Source: Actinomyces dentalis DSM 19115
GTDB taxonomy: Bacteria; Actinomycetota; Actinomycetes; Actinomycetales; Actinomycetaceae
Direction of reading: 5' to 3'
DNA length: 51,879 bases
Assembly (NCBI RefSeq): GCF_000429225.1
Contig: NZ_AUBL01000031.1
Location: forward strand, 1-51,879
Both the position numbers and the translations under genes were made by a program. The notes under the pieces are model-generated. The model searched no databases. It saw only the letters and a list, made by a program, of their open reading frames with translations, and was not told the DNA's origin. Shown here piece by piece: positions 18,193-25,738 of the stretch. Positions within the stretch are counted from its first letter, which is position 1. Every line of letters begins with the position of its first letter.

Positions 18193-18281
18193 GATATTCC
18201 TGCACGGGTGCGGCGATGAGGCTCGTGGACGTCGGGGCGGCGGCGCTGTCCGAGATATTCCTGCACGGGTGCGGCGATGAG
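18193..18281. repeat. 28-bp direct repeat pair within element 2
   Basis: The 28-base segment starting GATATTCCTGCACGG occurs at 18193-18220 and again at 18254-18281, 61 bp apart. It contains short inverted pieces (TGCACGGGTGC). Not present in element 1. Confidence 0.7.
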
Positions 18282-18742
18282 ACTTCGGCCCTGACGACGC
18301 GCGCCCGATTTACGTCATCACGCCCACCCCCGCTTCCACGACCAGTACCCCGTCGACTTTCGGGCCGGCGCGGGCTGGTGCGAGCCGGGCCCGGCTTGCG
18401 TAATGCGAGCTCAGCGCGACACGGTCCGCCCCACCTCGCGCCGTGCGAGTCCAGCGCGACGGAATCCGCCTCAGCCCGATCCGTGCGAGCCCACCTGGCG
18501 CAATGCGAGCCCAGGTGACATCACCGAATCGACCCCCCAGGGGTCGGGGCCTCCCTGGAGGCGGGGACGCGCAGGCCCGGGCCGCCGGAGCCCTCCTGGG
18601 CGCGCGATTCCCCGAGGGACGGGGGTGCGTACAAGACCCGGACTCGGCGGGGGCCGCGCGGGGACGAGGGAACACCGTGAAGAACGTGGACCCGTCCTGC
18701 ACGTGCCGGGTGAAGGGCCGCCCGGCGGCGGGCGGCGGGCCG

Positions 18743-20932
18743 TCAGTCCACGGCGGTGGCGCGCACCAGCACCAGGTGGTCGGGGTGGAGCACCGGCAGG
18801 GCCAGGCCCGTGGCGCTCAGGTAGGAGCCGGGCAGGGTGACGCCCCCGTCCATCCAGCCGGCCCGCAGCCCCAGGCCGGGGTAGGCCGGGGCCGCCAGGC
18901 GCACGCGGTAGCGGCGCGCGGGGTCCAGGCCGGGCAGCGGGCGCGGCGATGCGGGCCAGGTCAGGAGCTGGCCCAGGGAGGCGATCTCGAACAGGGCGTC
19001 GGAGCCGTCGGGGGCGACGACGCCCTCGATGCGCAGCGCGTCGTCGTCGGGCAGGTCCGCGTGGACCGTCAGGCCCGAGTGCAGCAGGCCGCGCAGACCC
19101 TTGTGCAGGGCGATGATGGAGGCCAGGCGCTCGCGGGCGGACTCGTCAGCCTCGGTCAGGTCCCACTCCACGCCCATGTGGCCCCACAGGGCGGTGCCGG
19201 CGCGGAAGTCGAGGTCGAGGTCGCGCAGGGTGGTGTGAGCGCGCCCGGAGCCCACGTGGGTGCCCACGAGCTCGGGGGGCAGCAGCAGGGTGGTGCCGCG
19301 CTGGATGTCCTGCCGGTCGTGGGCGTCGATGCAGTCCGAGGCCCACACCCGCTGGGCGCGCTCCATGATGCCCAGGTCGATGCGCCCGCCGCCCCCGGCG
19401 CAGGACTCGATCTCCAGGTCGGGGAAGCGCTCGCGCAGGTCGTCCAGGAGGCGGTAGAGGGCCAGGGTCTGGTCGTGCACGGCGGCGGCGCCGGGACGGC
19501 CCGCCACGGGGTCGGCGACCTCGTGGCCGGTGGCCAGCAGGGGGGAGTTGTGGTCCCACTTCAGGTAGGCGATGCCCAGGCGCTCCACGAGGGAGGAGAC
19601 GGCGTCCAGCAGGTACTCCCGGGCGCCGGGGGCGGCCAGGTCCAGCACCCGCTGGTGGCGGTGCTCGGGGGCCCCGCCGGCGCCGTCGGACAGGATCCAC
19701 TCCGGGTGGGCGCGGGCCAGGTCGGAGTCGGCGTTGATCATCTCCGGTTCGAACCACAGGCCGAACTCCATGCCCAGGGAGTGGACGTGCTCCACGAGGG
19801 GCTCCAGGCCGCCGGGCCAGGCCTCGGGGGAGACGTGCCAGTCGCCCAGGCCGGAGGTGTCGTCGCGCCGGGAGCCGAACCAGCCGTCGTCGAGCACGTA
19901 GCGCTCGATGCCGACCTGGGCGGCGGCGTCGGCCAGGGCCTTGAGCTTGTCCAGGTCGTGGTCGAAGTAGACGGCCTCCCAGGTGTTGAGCAGCACCGGG
20001 CGGGGCCGGGAGGGGTGGGCCGGGCGCGAGCGCAGCCAGGCGTGGCTGCGGTGGGCCAGGGCGTCCAGGCCCTGGCCCCAGGAGAAGACGACCCACGGGG
20101 AGGTGTAGGTCCGGCCCGGGCCCAGGGCCACCTCGCCGGGCAGGAGCAGCTCGCCGGCGCCCAGGAGCTTGCGGCCCGACGCCGTGCTCAGGGCCAGGTG
20201 GCGGGTGTTGCCCGACCAGGCCAGGTGGACGCCGTGGACGCGCCCGCTGCGCCAGCCGAAGCCGGCGGGGCCGGCCGCCAGCCAGGTGACGGCGTCGTGC
20301 CCGGGGCGCCCCTCCCACGACTCGCGCAGGCGGGCGCCGGGGGTGAAGGGGGTGCGCACGAGCCGGCGCTCGAGGACGTGGTGGCCGGTGGTGTCGAGCA
20401 GCTCGTCGGCGCCGTCGGGCACGGGCAGCACGGGGGTGAGCTCGCCGACGACCAGGTCGGCCCCCCGGCCACCGGCCCCGTCGCCGCCCTCGGGGCGGTC
20501 GTCGCGCACCCAGGCGCGCACGCGCACCAGGCCGGCCGGCTCCAGGCGCACCTCGGTGCCCAGGGTGAGATCGTGGACCGGGTCGGCACCGGCGGAGCGG
20601 ACCACGTGGGCGGTGCCGGCGGGAGTGTCCTCGGAGCTCTCCTCGTGGGTGAAGACGGCGGGGTGGGGGGAGAAGGCCGTGCCGTCGGTGCGCGAGAGCG
20701 CCACGGCGGGGCGCGCGCTCCAGCCCAGGTGGGCCAGGGGCAGGATCGGCAGGTCGTTGGTGATCCAGGCGGTGTTGGTGCCCAGGGAGGTCGCGCCGGC
20801 GCGGGCGGCGTCGACCAGGTCGTCGCCGTCGACCTCGCCCAGGTCCGGGCCCCAGTGGCGCACCACCGGGAAGCGGTCGTCGGGCAGGTCGAGCACCAGG
20901 GAGGTGTCGGCGCAGTGCAGGTGGAGGGTCAT
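18743..20932 (-). CDS. galA: Alpha-galactosidase, GH36 family
   Basis: A 729-residue cytoplasmic glycosidase of family GH36, the typical size. It hydrolyses terminal alpha-1,6-galactose from melibiose, raffinose and related sugars. Seen in order are the N-terminal beta-sandwich, the conserved WEAVYFDHD segment, ERYVLDDGWFGSRRDDTSGLGDW, GLWFEPEMI, the nucleophile motif YLKWDHNS (about residue 460), ESCAGGGGRID and the acid/base region VWASDCID (about residue 530). ATG 20932 has GGAAGGA upstream. It lacks a signal peptide. The divergent ROK regulator is its probable controller; no sugar transporter is adjacent. Confidence 0.94.
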   Translation of the reverse strand: MTLHLHCADTSLVLDLPDDRFPVVRHWGPDLGEVDGDDLVDAARAGATSLGTNTAWITNDLPILPLAHLGWSARPAVALSRTDGTAFSPHPAVFTHEESSEDTPAGTAHVVRSAGADPVHDLTLGTEVRLEPAGLVRVRAWVRDDRPEGGDGAGGRGADLVVGELTPVLPVPDGADELLDTTGHHVLERRLVRTPFTPGARLRESWEGRPGHDAVTWLAAGPAGFGWRSGRVHGVHLAWSGNTRHLALSTASGRKLLGAGELLLPGEVALGPGRTYTSPWVVFSWGQGLDALAHRSHAWLRSRPAHPSRPRPVLLNTWEAVYFDHDLDKLKALADAAAQVGIERYVLDDGWFGSRRDDTSGLGDWHVSPEAWPGGLEPLVEHVHSLGMEFGLWFEPEMINADSDLARAHPEWILSDGAGGAPEHRHQRVLDLAAPGAREYLLDAVSSLVERLGIAYLKWDHNSPLLATGHEVADPVAGRPGAAAVHDQTLALYRLLDDLRERFPDLEIESCAGGGGRIDLGIMERAQRVWASDCIDAHDRQDIQRGTTLLLPPELVGTHVGSGRAHTTLRDLDLDFRAGTALWGHMGVEWDLTEADESARERLASIIALHKGLRGLLHSGLTVHADLPDDDALRIEGVVAPDGSDALFEIASLGQLLTWPASPRPLPGLDPARRYRVRLAAPAYPGLGLRAGWMDGGVTLPGSYLSATGLALPVLHPDHLVLVRATAVD

Positions 20933-21104
20933 CGTCGTCCTTCCGGGAACGGGCCGGGCGGCCCACTTCCTTGTAGGTTGAAAATAATTCATGCCGGCGA
21001 ATTGCGCAAGTCTTTGCCCTACAGTGCTGCCCGGGCGGGACGCCGCGGGCGCCGTCCCGCGGCCCCGAACCGCAACAGGACGCGAGCCGGACGGTTGAGA
21101 GCGG

Positions 21105-22253
21105 GTGCACGCCATGAGTGGTGGGGGACGGGGCCTGGGCGCCCGGGCGCTGCTCGCCCTGATCTCCGCGGGCCCCCTGAGCCGGGGCGGGCTCGGCGAG
21201 CTCCTGGGGCTGTCGCCGGCGACGACGACGCGCACCGTGCGCCCCCTCATCGAGGCGGGCCTCGTGCGGGAGCTGCCCCCGACCGGGCAGCCCGGGCCGG
21301 GACGGCCCACCAGGCTGCTCGCCGTGGTCGGGGAGAGCGCCGCCGTCGTCGGCGTCAAGCTCACCGCCGACCGCCTCCACGCCGTCCTGATCGACCCCGC
21401 GGGCGCCGTCCTGGCCCGCGACTCGCAGCCGCTGACGCGCGCCGACGCCGAGTCCGCGACCGCCCTCATCGCCTCGGTCACATCCCGCCTGGCCGACAGC
21501 GGCGGCCGGCGGCCGGACGCGATCGGCGTCTCCCTCGGGGGGGCCGTCCTGGGGCGCCGCACGGTGGTGGTGGGGACCTTCCTGGGCTGGCGCGACGTCC
21601 CCCTGGCCGATATGGTCACCGCCGCCACCGGCCTGCCCTGCGCGGTGGCCAACGACGTGCGCGCCCTGGCCTACGCCGAGGCCTGGTTCGGCGCGGGCCG
21701 GGGCAAGAACCCCTTCGCCCTGGTCACCCTCGGGGCGGGCATCGGCTGCGGCATGGTGGTGGACGGCGAGGTCGTCTCCGGGGCGCGCGGAGCCGCCGGC
21801 GGCGTGGGGCACCTCCCGGTCGACCCCTCGGGGCCGCGCTGCGAGGCCGGGCACCCCGGCTGCGCCCGCGCCCTGGCCTCCACGGACGGCATCACCCGGG
21901 CCGTCGCCGCCGGCCTGGACCTGGCGGAGGCCCCGAGCCTGGAGGAGGTCCTGAGCCCCGCCCTGCGCGGCGACACGGCGGTCGAGGCCGTCCTGCGCCG
22001 CGCCGCCCTCGCGATGGGACGGATCGTGGGCTCCCTCATCGCCTTCCTCGACCCCGAGCTCGTCGTCGTCTCCGGGGAGGGCGTCGCCGTCGTCGAGGCC
22101 CACCGGCGGACCTTCGAGGAGGAGGTGGCCGGACTGCGGCACTGGGCCGCCTCCCCGGTGCCGGTCCTGCTGCGCCCCTTCGAGTTCGACGAGTGGGCGC
22201 GCGGCGCGGCGGCGCTGGCCCTGGAGCGGTGGACGGCCCTGGCGACCGACTGA
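21105..22253 (+). CDS. ROK-family transcriptional regulator
   Basis: A 382-residue ROK repressor, probably controlling the divergent alpha-galactosidase gene. The N-terminal winged helix covers about residues 8-70 (LLALISAGPLSRGGLGELLGL, ATTTRTVRPLIEAGLV). The sugar-binding ROK domain follows, with VANDVRALAYAEAWFGAG and GAGIGCGM. The usual zinc motif CxCGxxGC reads CEAGHPGC here: the second Cys is Ala and the following acidic residue is lost, so metal binding may be altered. The start is GTG 21105 (GAGAG just upstream) or ATG 21114. The 172-bp divergent gap contains a single AT-rich spot, TTGAAAATAATTCA (20978-20991), a candidate operator. Confidence 0.88.
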   Translation: MHAMSGGGRGLGARALLALISAGPLSRGGLGELLGLSPATTTRTVRPLIEAGLVRELPPTGQPGPGRPTRLLAVVGESAAVVGVKLTADRLHAVLIDPAGAVLARDSQPLTRADAESATALIASVTSRLADSGGRRPDAIGVSLGGAVLGRRTVVVGTFLGWRDVPLADMVTAATGLPCAVANDVRALAYAEAWFGAGRGKNPFALVTLGAGIGCGMVVDGEVVSGARGAAGGVGHLPVDPSGPRCEAGHPGCARALASTDGITRAVAAGLDLAEAPSLEEVLSPALRGDTAVEAVLRRAALAMGRIVGSLIAFLDPELVVVSGEGVAVVEAHRRTFEEEVAGLRHWAASPVPVLLRPFEFDEWARGAAALALERWTALATD

Positions 22254-22294
22254 TGCGGTGAAGATCACATTCGAGGCGGAGTTCTCGAGAGGAC

Positions 22295-22323
22295 TTGGGG
22301 CTAAGGGTCTCCTTAGTTAGATT
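22295..22323 (+). promoter_or_regulatory. ndh promoter with CTAAGG-N4-CCTTAG operator
   Basis: TTGGGG (22295-22300), 17-bp spacer, TAGATT (22318-22323), then 6 nt to the ATG at 22330. The spacer is filled by the perfect inverted repeat CTAAGG-GTCT-CCTTAG (22301-22316), so a repressor could sit between the two promoter boxes. The regulator is unknown. Confidence 0.55.
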
Positions 22324-22329
22324 GTGCGC

Positions 22330-23853
22330 ATGAGCCGCCGCACCACCCTCGCCCTGTCGACCACAGGCCTGCTCGCGGCCGGCGCCGCGCTCGCCGCCCT
22401 GGCCTCGCGCCCCGCGCGGCGCGACGTGCCGGAGATCCCCACCGCCTCCGGGGGACGGCGCCCCGTCCGCGTCATCATCGCAGGCGGCGGTTACGTCGGC
22501 TTCTGCACCGCCCGCCGGCTGCGCGCGCGCCTGAGCCCCGACCAGGTCGAGATCGCCGTCGTCGACCCCCGCCCCTACATGACCTACCAGTCCTTCCTGC
22601 CGGAGGTCGCCGCCGGCTCCATCCAGCCCCGCCACGTCGTGGCCTCCCACCGGCGCAACCTCGACGGCGTGACCATCCTGACCGGATCGGTCACCGGCAT
22701 CGACCACGCCTCGCGCACCATCACCATCACCCCGCCGGTGCCCGAGTCCACCAAGGAGGTCCCCGAGCCCTACGACCTGAGCTACGACCACCTCGTCCTG
22801 GCCCTGGGCGCGGAGGCCCGCACCCTGCCCATCCCGGGCCTGGCCGAGCAGGCCATGGGCTTCAAGCAGGTCGAGGAGGCCCTGGCGCTGCGCAACCGGG
22901 TGCTCTCGCGCATCGACGACGCCGCCTGCACCTGGGACCCCCAGTGGCGCCGCCGGCTGCTGACCTTCGTCTTCGTCGGCGGGGGCTTCGCCGGCGTCGA
23001 GGCGATCGCGGAGCTGGAGGACATGGTCCGCGCCGACGTCGCCAAGATCCCCAGCATCGACCAGGAGGACGTCCACTTCGTCCTGGTGGAGGGCTCGCGC
23101 CGGATCCTGCCCGAGCTGACCGAGGAGCTGTCCGGCTACGGCCTGGAGCAGCTGCGCGAGCGCGGCATCGACGTGCGCCTGTCCACCTTCCTCAACTCCT
23201 GCGTCGACGGGCACGTCGTGCTCTCCGACGGCACCGAGTTCGACGCCGACACCATCGTGTGGACCGCTGGCGTCAAGGCCTCCCCGGTCCTGGCCGAATC
23301 CGACCTGCCCATCGAGGGGCGCGGGAGGGTCACCACCCTGCCCACGCTCCAGGTCGCCCGCGACGGCGTCGTCGTCGACGGCGCCTGGGCGGCGGGGGAC
23401 TGCGCCGCCGTGCCGGACCTGACCAGTGAGGACCCCGCGGCCACCTGCGCGCCCACCGCCCAGCACGCGGTGCGCCAGGCCGGGGTCCTGGCGGACAACC
23501 TCGTCGCCGTCCTCGCCGCCGGCCCGCACGGCCGGGCGGAGCTGACCCACTACGCGCACGAGAGCCTTGGAACGGTGGCCACGCTGGGCATCGGCAAGGG
23601 CGTCGCCCGCATCATGGGGCACAACCTGCGCGGCATGGCCGCCTGGACCGCCCACCGCGGCTACCACGTCTACGCCATGCCCACCATCAACCGGAAGGTG
23701 CGCATCATGATGGACTGGTTCGCCGCCGTCGTCTTCCGGCGCGACCTGGCCTCCTTCGGGTCGGCGGCCCGGCCCGGGGCGGCCTTCGCCGAGGCGGCGC
23801 GCCACGACGCCCTCCTGGCCGAGCGCCGCCGATCCGACCGGCAGCAGGCCTGA
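22330..23853 (+). CDS. ndh: Type II NADH:quinone oxidoreductase-like flavoprotein
   Basis: A 507-residue FAD-dependent pyridine nucleotide-disulphide oxidoreductase of the NDH-2 type. It is expected to pass electrons from NADH to menaquinone without pumping protons. The FAD-binding motif IAGGGYVGFCTARRL is near residue 50 and the NAD-binding motif FVFVGGGFAGVEAIAEL is near residue 220. The third motif WAAGDCAAVPDL precedes QHAVRQAGVLADNL. Unusually, the N-terminus carries a hydrophobic segment after SRRTTLAL; it could be a membrane anchor, and it loosely resembles a Tat signal. The start ATG 22330 fits a leaderless promoter. It faces gcvH across a strong terminator. Confidence 0.88.
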   Translation: MSRRTTLALSTTGLLAAGAALAALASRPARRDVPEIPTASGGRRPVRVIIAGGGYVGFCTARRLRARLSPDQVEIAVVDPRPYMTYQSFLPEVAAGSIQPRHVVASHRRNLDGVTILTGSVTGIDHASRTITITPPVPESTKEVPEPYDLSYDHLVLALGAEARTLPIPGLAEQAMGFKQVEEALALRNRVLSRIDDAACTWDPQWRRRLLTFVFVGGGFAGVEAIAELEDMVRADVAKIPSIDQEDVHFVLVEGSRRILPELTEELSGYGLEQLRERGIDVRLSTFLNSCVDGHVVLSDGTEFDADTIVWTAGVKASPVLAESDLPIEGRGRVTTLPTLQVARDGVVVDGAWAAGDCAAVPDLTSEDPAATCAPTAQHAVRQAGVLADNLVAVLAAGPHGRAELTHYAHESLGTVATLGIGKGVARIMGHNLRGMAAWTAHRGYHVYAMPTINRKVRIMMDWFAAVVFRRDLASFGSAARPGAAFAEAARHDALLAERRRSDRQQA

Positions 23854-23870
23854 GAAGAAGCCCGCCGGCC

Positions 23871-23909
23871 CGGCCCGCCCCGCCGGACCGGTCCCGGCGG
23901 GGCGGGCCG
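23871..23909. terminator. Bidirectional terminator between ndh and gcvH
   Basis: CGGCCCGCCCCGCCGG, 7-nt loop, then its exact complement: a perfect 16-bp stem centred in the 58-bp gap between convergent genes. Confidence 0.8.
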
Positions 23910-23911
23910 TC

Positions 23912-24301
23912 TCAGGCGGGGACGACCTCGGCGTCGAAGCGCTCCGCGTACTCCTGCGCCGAGAGCAACTCCCCCTCCCGCTCGACCTCCACGGCGAACA
24001 GCCAGCCCTCCCCGTAGGGGTCGGCGTTGATCGTGCCCGGCTCGTCGACGACGGCCCCGTTGACCGCCACCACCGTGCCGGTGACGGGGGAGACCAGGTC
24101 GGACACCGACTTGGTCGACTCCAGCTCGCCGCACGGCTCACCGGCCTCGACGGCGGCGCCCGCCTCCGGCAGCTCGACGAAGACGACCTCGCCCAGCGCG
24201 TCGGCGGCCACCGCGCTGACGCCCACGCGGGCCGGGGTCTGGGCGGAGAGCCACTCGTGGTCGGCGGAGTAGCGCAGATCGGAGCGCACGGGTTGTGCCA
24301 T
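23912..24301 (-). CDS. gcvH: Glycine cleavage system H protein
   Basis: A 129-residue lipoyl carrier protein, normal length. It shuttles the aminomethyl group between GcvP and GcvT. The lipoylation site is Lys64 in ESTKSVSDL, and YSADHEWL and the C-terminal GEGWLF are conserved. ATG 24301 has AAAGGA upstream. It is the last gene of gcvP-gcvT-gcvH. A 119-bp gap with a hairpin separates it from gcvT, so its level may be set partly independently. Confidence 0.96.
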   Translation of the reverse strand: MAQPVRSDLRYSADHEWLSAQTPARVGVSAVAADALGEVVFVELPEAGAAVEAGEPCGELESTKSVSDLVSPVTGTVVAVNGAVVDEPGTINADPYGEGWLFAVEVEREGELLSAQEYAERFDAEVVPA

Positions 24302-24368
24302 GGGGGATCCTTTCTCAAGTTGCGGAAGAAGACGGTGACGGGCGCCGGCGGCCCGGAGGCGGGGCCCG

Positions 24369-24396
24369 CGGCGCCGGCGCCGAAGTGCCGGCGCCG
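24369..24396 (-). terminator. Intercistronic hairpin between gcvT and gcvH
   Basis: CGGCGCCGGC, 8-nt loop, GCCGGCGCCG: a perfect 10-bp stem within the gcvT-gcvH gap. It may be a partial terminator or an mRNA processing/stability element. Confidence 0.45.
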
Positions 24397-24420
24397 ACTC
24401 CGCGCCCGCGCAGGCGGGGC

Positions 24421-25737
24421 TCAGCGCCCGCGCCTGTAGAAGGGGGAGGCCACGACGCTCATGGGCAGCATCCTGCCGCGCACGTCAGCGCTCAACTGCG
24501 CGCCCACCGGCCAGTCCGGGGCCTGCGGGGAGGCCGGCGAGACCAGGGCCAGGGCGATCGGGTGGCCCAGGGTCGGCGAGAGCAGACCCGAGGTCACCGC
24601 GCCCACCCGCCGGCCGGCGGCGTCGAACACCGCCGAGCCCGCGCGCGCCGCCCGCCGGCCCTGACCGGCCAGGGCGACGAGCACCGTGGTGCCCTCCGCG
24701 CCGCGGCGCCCCGCCCGCTCCACCAGGGCCTCGCGCCCCACGAACTCGGGCTTGTCCAGCCCGACGACGCTCCCCAGCGAGGCGTCGAAGGGCGTGAGCG
24801 ACTCGCTCAGCTCGTGCCCGTACAGGGGCATGCCCGCCTCCAGGCGCAGCGAGTCGCGGGCCGCCAGCCCGCAGGGGCTCAGCGCCGGGATCGCGGTGCC
24901 GTCCGGCGCCCGACCGGGGCCCAGCCCGGCCGCCGCCCCCATGATGACCGACCACAGGTCCTCGGCGTCCTCCGCCCCGCAGAACAGCTCGAAGCCGTCC
25001 TCCCCGGTGTAGCCGGTGCGCGCCAGCACGATCGCGTGCCCGGCCGCCGTCGCCCGCACCGCCGCGTAGTAGCGCAGGCGCCGCAGGAGCGTCGGACCGC
25101 ACACCACGTCCGCCCCGCACTCCGCCCCGGACTCCGCCCCCTCCCGCGGGCGCAGCGCGGCGGGCATGGCCGCCCCGGACTCGACGACGCCGGTGAGCAC
25201 CTCCGCGGCCCGCGGGCCCTGGACGGCGATGAGGGCGATCGACAGCGACAGGTCCTCCACCCGCGCCCCGAAGCCCGCGCAGCGCCGCGCCAACAGGCCC
25301 GCCACGCGCTCGCGGTTGCCCGCGTTGGGCACCACCAGGTACTCCTCCTCGCCCACGCGGTAGACGATGAGGTCGTCGATGACGCCGCCGTCGGCGCCCA
25401 CGATCATGGTGTAGCGGGCCCGGCCCAGCGCCACCTTCGAGATCGCCCCCACCAGCGCGTGGTCCAGGGCCGCGGCCGCGCCCGGCCCGGTCACCTTGAC
25501 CTCGCCCATGTGGGACAGGTCGAAGACGCCGGCGCTGCGCCGCACGGCGTGGTGCTCGGCCAGGTCGGAGGCGTAGCGCAGCGGCATGCGCCACCCGCCG
25601 AAATCGGTGAAGGAGGCGCCCAGCGCCGCATGCACCGAATGCAGCGGGGTGCAGCGCAGCACGGGGGCGCCCGGGGCGGTCCCGTCGGCCCCTCCGGCGC
25701 CGGTCCGGCCCGGGGCCGCCCGGTTCGTCTGACTCAT
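24421..25737 (-). CDS. gcvT: Glycine cleavage system T protein (aminomethyltransferase)
   Basis: A 438-residue tetrahydrofolate-dependent aminomethyltransferase, longer than the usual 365. It releases ammonia from the aminomethyl-lipoyl H protein and forms methylene-tetrahydrofolate. Motifs are [46 protein letters not shown] and [14 protein letters not shown] near residue 240. A 30-residue N-terminal extension and an Ala/Gly-rich insert ([14 protein letters not shown]) account for part of the extra length. The start lies just after the gcvP stop with AAGGAG inside gcvP, so translation is coupled. Confidence 0.96.
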   Translation of the reverse strand: MSQTNRAAPGRTGAGGADGTAPGAPVLRCTPLHSVHAALGASFTDFGGWRMPLRYASDLAEHHAVRRSAGVFDLSHMGEVKVTGPGAAAALDHALVGAISKVALGRARYTMIVGADGGVIDDLIVYRVGEEEYLVVPNAGNRERVAGLLARRCAGFGARVEDLSLSIALIAVQGPRAAEVLTGVVESGAAMPAALRPREGAESGAECGADVVCGPTLLRRLRYYAAVRATAAGHAIVLARTGYTGEDGFELFCGAEDAEDLWSVIMGAAAGLGPGRAPDGTAIPALSPCGLAARDSLRLEAGMPLYGHELSESLTPFDASLGSVVGLDKPEFVGREALVERAGRRGAEGTTVLVALAGQGRRAARAGSAVFDAAGRRVGAVTSGLLSPTLGHPIALALVSPASPQAPDWPVGAQLSADVRGRMLPMSVVASPFYRRGR

Positions 25738-25738
25738 C

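Larger units (their letters stand above)
17588..18538. repeat. Long inverted-repeat element 2 (two 148-bp perfect arms, no gene)
   Basis: Bases 17588-17735 are the exact reverse complement of 18391-18538. The arms are related to those of element 1 (shared GTCGATTCGGTGATGTCACC and GCGGATTCCGTCGCGCT segments). They carry GGCTCG-type words at 17615, 17635, 17675, 17715 and 17735, all in a 20-bp register. The 655-bp spacer holds an octamer array (17893-18019), a direct repeat (18193-18281) and the segment GCGCGCCCGATTTACGTCAT shared with element 1. No coding region is credible inside. Bases 18539-18742 are also without a gene. Confidence 0.9.

Noticed and set aside
20978..20991. Defined ROK operator TTGAAAATAATTCA
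   Set aside because: It is the only AT-rich patch between galA and the regulator but its symmetry is imperfect; left as a suggestion rather than a feature.
22301..22316. DtxR/IdeR box in front of ndh
   Set aside because: CTAAGG-N4-CCTTAG has the wrong spacing and lacks the AGGTTAGCCTAACCT core seen at 40343.
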